Positions 6,756 through 9,978 of a DNA stretch of 9,978 nucleotides are shown here, one piece after another (the first letter of the stretch is position 1; each line of letters opens with the position of its first letter). Location of the stretch: the NCBI GenBank assembly GCA_031276835.1, contig JAISMI010000004.1:1-9978 (forward strand), in the 5' to 3' direction. Under the pieces are notes generated by a model. It saw only the letters and a program-made list of their open reading frames with translations, searched no databases and was not told the origin of the DNA. The stretch is from Holosporaceae bacterium (GTDB taxonomy: Bacteria; Pseudomonadota; Alphaproteobacteria; UBA3830). The translations under genes were made by a program, and so were the position numbers.

Positions 6756-7105
6756 TAAAATGAATATAAAAATCGCGATCTTTGGTTTTTGGCGTTCGCG
6801 CGTCGTCTTCGTCGGAATTTTTTCAAATAATCGTCGCTTCGGATAAAAAAGCTTTTTCGTAAAAATTTTTTCAATGAAAATAAAGACTTAAAATAAAGTT
6901 AGTGCATTGTAATATAATAATTTTTTTAAAAATGCTTGCTTTGCCCCTAAAAATATAGGAACATAGTATTGTTCAGAACAAAAAATGAGATCGCCGCATA
7001 GTGGATCTTGTCGCAAATGGTCGTAGCAAATTATTTCGACTATTTCGGCAAACGCCCTTTTTATGCCTTGATTTCGCACAACTAAAAATTAAAAAGGAGG
7101 CCAAC
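6756..7105. other. Gap upstream of the portal gene; possible terminase remnant
   Basis: No intact gene. A perfect TATAAT (6913-6918) follows TTAA-N7-TTAG (6888-6902), one mismatch from a CtrA box. A second weak promoter, TTGCCC-N17-TAGTAT, spans 6941-6969. Around 6985-7020 the plus strand gives MRSPH in one frame and VDLVANG in the next. Joined, these resemble the RSPDRVDALVWA ending common in large terminase subunits of alphaproteobacterial HK97-type and GTA clusters, so this may be a decayed terminase tail. The likeness is short and unproven. Confidence 0.35.
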
Positions 7106-8242
7106 GTGCTTAATTTATTGAAGCATTTTAGTACAAAAAAAGAAGACGCATTCTTCTCATATCAAGGCATAGGCAGTCCACGGTGGACTCCGTGTCGCTA
7201 CGACGCTCTTTCGGAGGAGGGATTTCAAAAAAATGTCTTCGTCTACAGAGCCGTTAATTTGATTTCCAAAGGAATCGCATCGATTTCAATCGTCATAAAA
7301 AATTGCGACGACCGAACCGAGAACGAACTAATAACAAATATTTTTAAAAGACCCAATAGATCGCAAACCAGAAGCTCTTTCTTTGAAAATCTTGTAAATT
7401 ATTTGTTGATATCCGGAAACGCTTTTGTACACTGCAACGACGAAAATGAATTACAATGTCTTCGCACTGATCGCGTTCAAATTGTGCCCAATAAAACAAA
7501 AACTGCGGCGGAATCTTATGTCTACTGCGTGGATCTGTCGAAATTTATGTTAAAAAAGACGGACGTTCTCCATCTGAAATTCTTCAATCCGCTAAACGAT
7601 TGGTACGGATTCAGTCCGCTGCAGGCGGCGGCCCGCTCCATCGATCAACATAACGAAATGTCTAAGCACAATCTATCGATTTTGCAAAACGGAGGTCGCC
7701 CCTCCGGATGTCTGATGGTGAAAAGTCTCGAAAATATGACGGACGAACAGCGTCAACAGCTGCGATCCGACGTGCAGGAGGCATACGCCGGCACCGCCAA
7801 TTCCGGAAAAATTATGGTTCTGGAAGGAGGATTCGAATGGAAAGAAATGGGTTTCTCGCCCAAAGATTTGGATTTCGACAGCGGAAAAAATACAACCGCT
7901 CGAGAAATCGCTCAGGCATTTGGAGTTCCTCCGGTGCTGCTTGGCATACGCGGAGATTCGGCCTTCACCAGCTATAAGGAGGCGAGATTTCATTTTTGGG
8001 AGGATACCATTCTTCCCATTGCGGAATCTATTCGTCTGGAATTCAGCAATTGGCTCTCGACGAGATTTAATAGACCCGTCGAAATGATATTTGATCTCGA
8101 TTCAATTCACGCGCTTGTATCTCAGCGTGAAAAACTTTGGCATAAAATTTCCAACGCGGATTTTCTTACCGTAAACGAAAAAAGAGAAATCTTGGGATAC
8201 CCGCCAATCGAATCAACCGCGGGAAATTCCAGCGCTCCATAG
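7106..8242 (+). CDS. Phage portal protein, HK97 family
   Basis: A 378-residue protein of the family whose dodecameric ring forms the DNA entry vertex of the viral head and docks terminase and connector. Motifs include SPRWTPCRYDALSEEGFQKN (24-43), SGNAFVH (103-109), WYGFSPLQAA (166-175), NGGRPSGCL (195-203), AREIAQAFGVPPVLLGI (265-281) and VNEKREILGYPP (356-367), typical of alphaproteobacterial prophage and GTA portals. Length is normal. The start is GTG at 7106, with GGAGG ending six bases upstream. The same frame is open back to a GTG at 7001, but that start has no ribosome site and the extra residues do not resemble portal sequence. It begins the rightward head operon; no terminase gene precedes it. 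It has no frameshifts and could be functional. Confidence 0.93.
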   Translation: MLNLLKHFSTKKEDAFFSYQGIGSPRWTPCRYDALSEEGFQKNVFVYRAVNLISKGIASISIVIKNCDDRTENELITNIFKRPNRSQTRSSFFENLVNYLLISGNAFVHCNDENELQCLRTDRVQIVPNKTKTAAESYVYCVDLSKFMLKKTDVLHLKFFNPLNDWYGFSPLQAAARSIDQHNEMSKHNLSILQNGGRPSGCLMVKSLENMTDEQRQQLRSDVQEAYAGTANSGKIMVLEGGFEWKEMGFSPKDLDFDSGKNTTAREIAQAFGVPPVLLGIRGDSAFTSYKEARFHFWEDTILPIAESIRLEFSNWLSTRFNRPVEMIFDLDSIHALVSQREKLWHKISNADFLTVNEKREILGYPPIESTAGNSSAP

Positions 8243-8276
8243 AGGGAAAAATTATAAAAACTACTAAAGGAAAAAA

Positions 8277-9857
8277 ATGAAATACTTAACCCAACATATA
8301 AATTTTAAATCAATTGCAGAAAATGGAGAAATATCCGGCTACGCCAGCGTGTTCAACGTCGTGGACGGATACGGAGACGTCGTGCTAAACGGCGCCTTCA
8401 AACATACCGTCGCCAGTTTCGCAAAAGGGAAAAAACCTAAACTGCTGTGGCAGCATGACGCGCGCTCCCCCATTGGAATAATAGAGGAAATTTTCGAGGA
8501 CAACTACGGTCTATTCATAAAAGGACGACTGCTGTTGGAAATACCAAAGGCAAAAGAGGCCTATTCCCTACTAAAAAATAAAGCAATAGATGGATTTTCC
8601 ATCGGATATAAAATCAGAAACAACTATTTTAAAAATAATAAACAATATTTAACGGACGTCGACCTACTGGAAATATCAATTGTAACGTTTCCCGTCTGCG
8701 AAGCCGCAACAGTCGAAGACGTAAAGTCCGAAAACAACTCCTGCAAGGAAATATCAATGAACCATGAAGAAATAATATCATCCAATAACGGTGCAAACCA
8801 ATTTACCCATATAAATAAAGAGATTAATACAATGAAAAATGAAAAAATCATACCGCTATCAGAAAATACTAGCGGCGACGCCTATATAAAATCAGATTTC
8901 AGCGAGTACATAAGAAAAGGAATCGACGATTTCCTAAAAAAATCGCTCAGCGATAAAGATGGATCCTGCGGCGGATGCTTTATTCCGCAAGAGGTAGATC
9001 TGCGCATACACGATCGCCTGAAGTTGTTGTCCCCCATGAGGACGATTTCCCGCGTTATGACCATATCGTCGAATTCCGTGGAACTGCTCGTCGACTCCCA
9101 AATGCCGGACGCCGGTTGGGTATCTAGACAAGACGACGAAAGAGAGGAAACCGATTCTCCGGAAGTTAAAAAAATAAAAATACCAGTCCATGAAATATAC
9201 GCCAAACCAATGGTGAGCCAAAAACTTCTGGACGATTCGCAAATCGACGTAGAAGAATGGCTGGTCGCAAAGATTGCCGAAAAAATAGCGTTCCTGGAAA
9301 ACGACGCCTTCATAAACGGCGTAGGCAACGAAAAACCGCTCGGATTTCTGAAAGTAGATTCTGAAGATAAGGAAAAAAGAGAATTCGGCAAACTACAACA
9401 CTTCTATAGCGGCGCAATAGGAAAATTCTCCGATAACAATACGGCCATCGACATACTTGTGGACATGATCTACTCATTAAAACCCATATATATCAAAAAT
9501 GCCAAATGGATCATGTCAAGGTCGGCGCTGGCGGAAATGAGAAAACTGAAAAATAAAGATGGCGCCTATCTGTGGCAACCGTCTTTGTCCGAAGCGAGTC
9601 CGTCGACTCTGCTGGGATATCCGGTGATCGTCGACGATAATATGCCGACTCTGGCGGAAGGAACGGAATCGACCTCCATTGCTTTCGGAGATTTTCGCTC
9701 CGGCTACCAAATCGTGGATAGACAGGGATTGAAAATTTTACGGGATCCATATACCTCAAAACCGTTTGTGGAATTCTATGCAACCAAGCGTACCGGCGGC
9801 GGAGTTGTGGATTTTGAAGCCATCAAGTTATTGAAATTTAAAGAAAAAGCCGAATAG
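8277..9857 (+). CDS. Prohead protease fused to HK97-type major capsid protein
   Basis: One frame of 526 residues joins two proteins that are usually separate. Residues 1 to about 147 are a U35-type prohead protease: GYASVFNVVDGYGDVVLNGAF (21-41 region), the catalytic His60 in LWQHD, Ser108 in GFSIGY, and EISIVTFPV (132-140). A polar linker of about 50 residues follows. From about 203 comes the HK97-fold capsid: GGCFIPQEV (232-240), WVSRQDDEREET (281-292), AFINGVGNEKPLGFL (344-358), WIMSRSALAEMRKLK (411-425) and YLWQPSL/TLLGYPVIVDD (431-453). In the normal system the protease trims the capsid N-terminus during head maturation; here it would have to release itself in cis or in trans. An internal ATG at 8757 (Met161) has AAGGAA six bases upstream, so a separate capsid of 366 residues may also be made. 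The start at 8277 follows AAAGGA and lies 34 bases after portal. Confidence 0.92.
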   Translation: MKYLTQHINFKSIAENGEISGYASVFNVVDGYGDVVLNGAFKHTVASFAKGKKPKLLWQHDARSPIGIIEEIFEDNYGLFIKGRLLLEIPKAKEAYSLLKNKAIDGFSIGYKIRNNYFKNNKQYLTDVDLLEISIVTFPVCEAATVEDVKSENNSCKEISMNHEEIISSNNGANQFTHINKEINTMKNEKIIPLSENTSGDAYIKSDFSEYIRKGIDDFLKKSLSDKDGSCGGCFIPQEVDLRIHDRLKLLSPMRTISRVMTISSNSVELLVDSQMPDAGWVSRQDDEREETDSPEVKKIKIPVHEIYAKPMVSQKLLDDSQIDVEEWLVAKIAEKIAFLENDAFINGVGNEKPLGFLKVDSEDKEKREFGKLQHFYSGAIGKFSDNNTAIDILVDMIYSLKPIYIKNAKWIMSRSALAEMRKLKNKDGAYLWQPSLSEASPSTLLGYPVIVDDNMPTLAEGTESTSIAFGDFRSGYQIVDRQGLKILRDPYTSKPFVEFYATKRTGGGVVDFEAIKLLKFKEKAE

Positions 9858-9874
9858 CAAAAAAGGAGGCGCCT

Positions 9875-9978
9875 ATGCAGCTAAGTCTTGTCGAAAAACC
9901 GTCCAGTGAAATTATTACGCTCGAGGAAACTAAAAATTATCTTAGAATAGATCATGATTTTGACGATAATCTTATTTT
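9875..9978 (+). CDS. Head-tail connector, gp6 / phiE125 gp8-like, N-terminus only
   Basis: The first 34 residues are visible; the gene runs off the right edge. MQLSLVEKPSSEIITLEETK and then NYLRIDHDFDDNLI match the opening of gp6-like connector proteins (pattern: Leu-x-Glu-x-Lys, Leu-Arg, then acidic residues and Leu-Ile). These form the ring below the portal that joins head and tail. AGGAGG (9864-9869) sits five bases before the ATG, and the gene starts 17 bases after the capsid stop. Position directly after the capsid gene, as in HK97-type and RcGTA clusters, supports the call. Confidence 0.82.
   Translation, partial: MQLSLVEKPSSEIITLEETKNYLRIDHDFDDNLI

Noticed and set aside
6888..7079. 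Minus-strand frame of 63 codons in the gap before the portal
   Set aside because: GTG start without a ribosome site, no recognisable family, and it covers the possible terminase remnant and promoter region.
7001..7105. Upstream extension of the portal from GTG 7001
   Set aside because: No ribosome site at 7001, and the added residues do not look like portal; GTG 7106 has GGAGG at ideal distance.
8882..9391. Minus-strand open frame of 169 codons opposite the capsid region
   Set aside because: Antisense shadow of the capsid frame, Ser-rich from GA-rich codons on the other strand, no ribosome site.

Overview
The window reads as chromosomal DNA of an AT-rich alphaproteobacterium that lives inside host cells, most plausibly Holosporales or Rickettsiales. 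The evidence is an ATP/ADP translocase of the energy-parasite type, a PAS-domain sensor kinase with alphaproteobacterial PAS wording, a divK-pleD-like gene pair, and a head-gene cluster of the alphaproteobacterial HK97/gene-transfer-agent kind. The lineage is inferred from protein motifs only.

Layout. Positions 1-1129 (minus) hold the N-terminal 376 residues of a membrane PAS sensor kinase that runs off the left edge. It is divergent from tlc (1418-2878, plus), which has a near-consensus promoter and a strong hairpin-plus-T8 terminator. Next comes an operon-like pair: a degenerate, frameshifted DivK-like receiver (3024-3344, with its C-terminal piece out of frame up to 3418) and a PleD-like diguanylate cyclase (3408-4691). 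The cyclase keeps its GGDEF active site and RxxD inhibitory site, but all three receiver domains of the pair have lost the phospho-accepting aspartate. A separate transcription unit (4899-5558) encodes a small, apparently secreted protein of unknown family and ends in a 12-bp perfect hairpin. An OGG1-type 8-oxoguanine DNA glycosylase lies on the minus strand (5873-6679). From 7106 to the right edge there is a plus-strand viral head module: portal, a prohead-protease/major-capsid fusion, and the start of a gp6-like head-tail connector. No terminase gene precedes the portal.

How it may fit together. The kinase, DivK-like receiver and PleD-like cyclase recall the PleC/DivL-DivK-PleD developmental circuit of free-living alphaproteobacteria, here apparently eroding on the phosphorelay side while c-di-GMP synthesis is kept. 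CtrA-box-like sequences (TTAA-N7-TTAA or one mismatch) lie before the divK-pleD pair, before the secreted protein, and in the gap before the portal. If real, they would tie these units to CtrA, but the AT-rich background makes chance matches likely. Tlc would supply host ATP. The head genes share the base composition of their neighbours, as expected for a long-resident prophage remnant or GTA-like cluster. I see no tRNA, rRNA, CRISPR array or insertion sequence.
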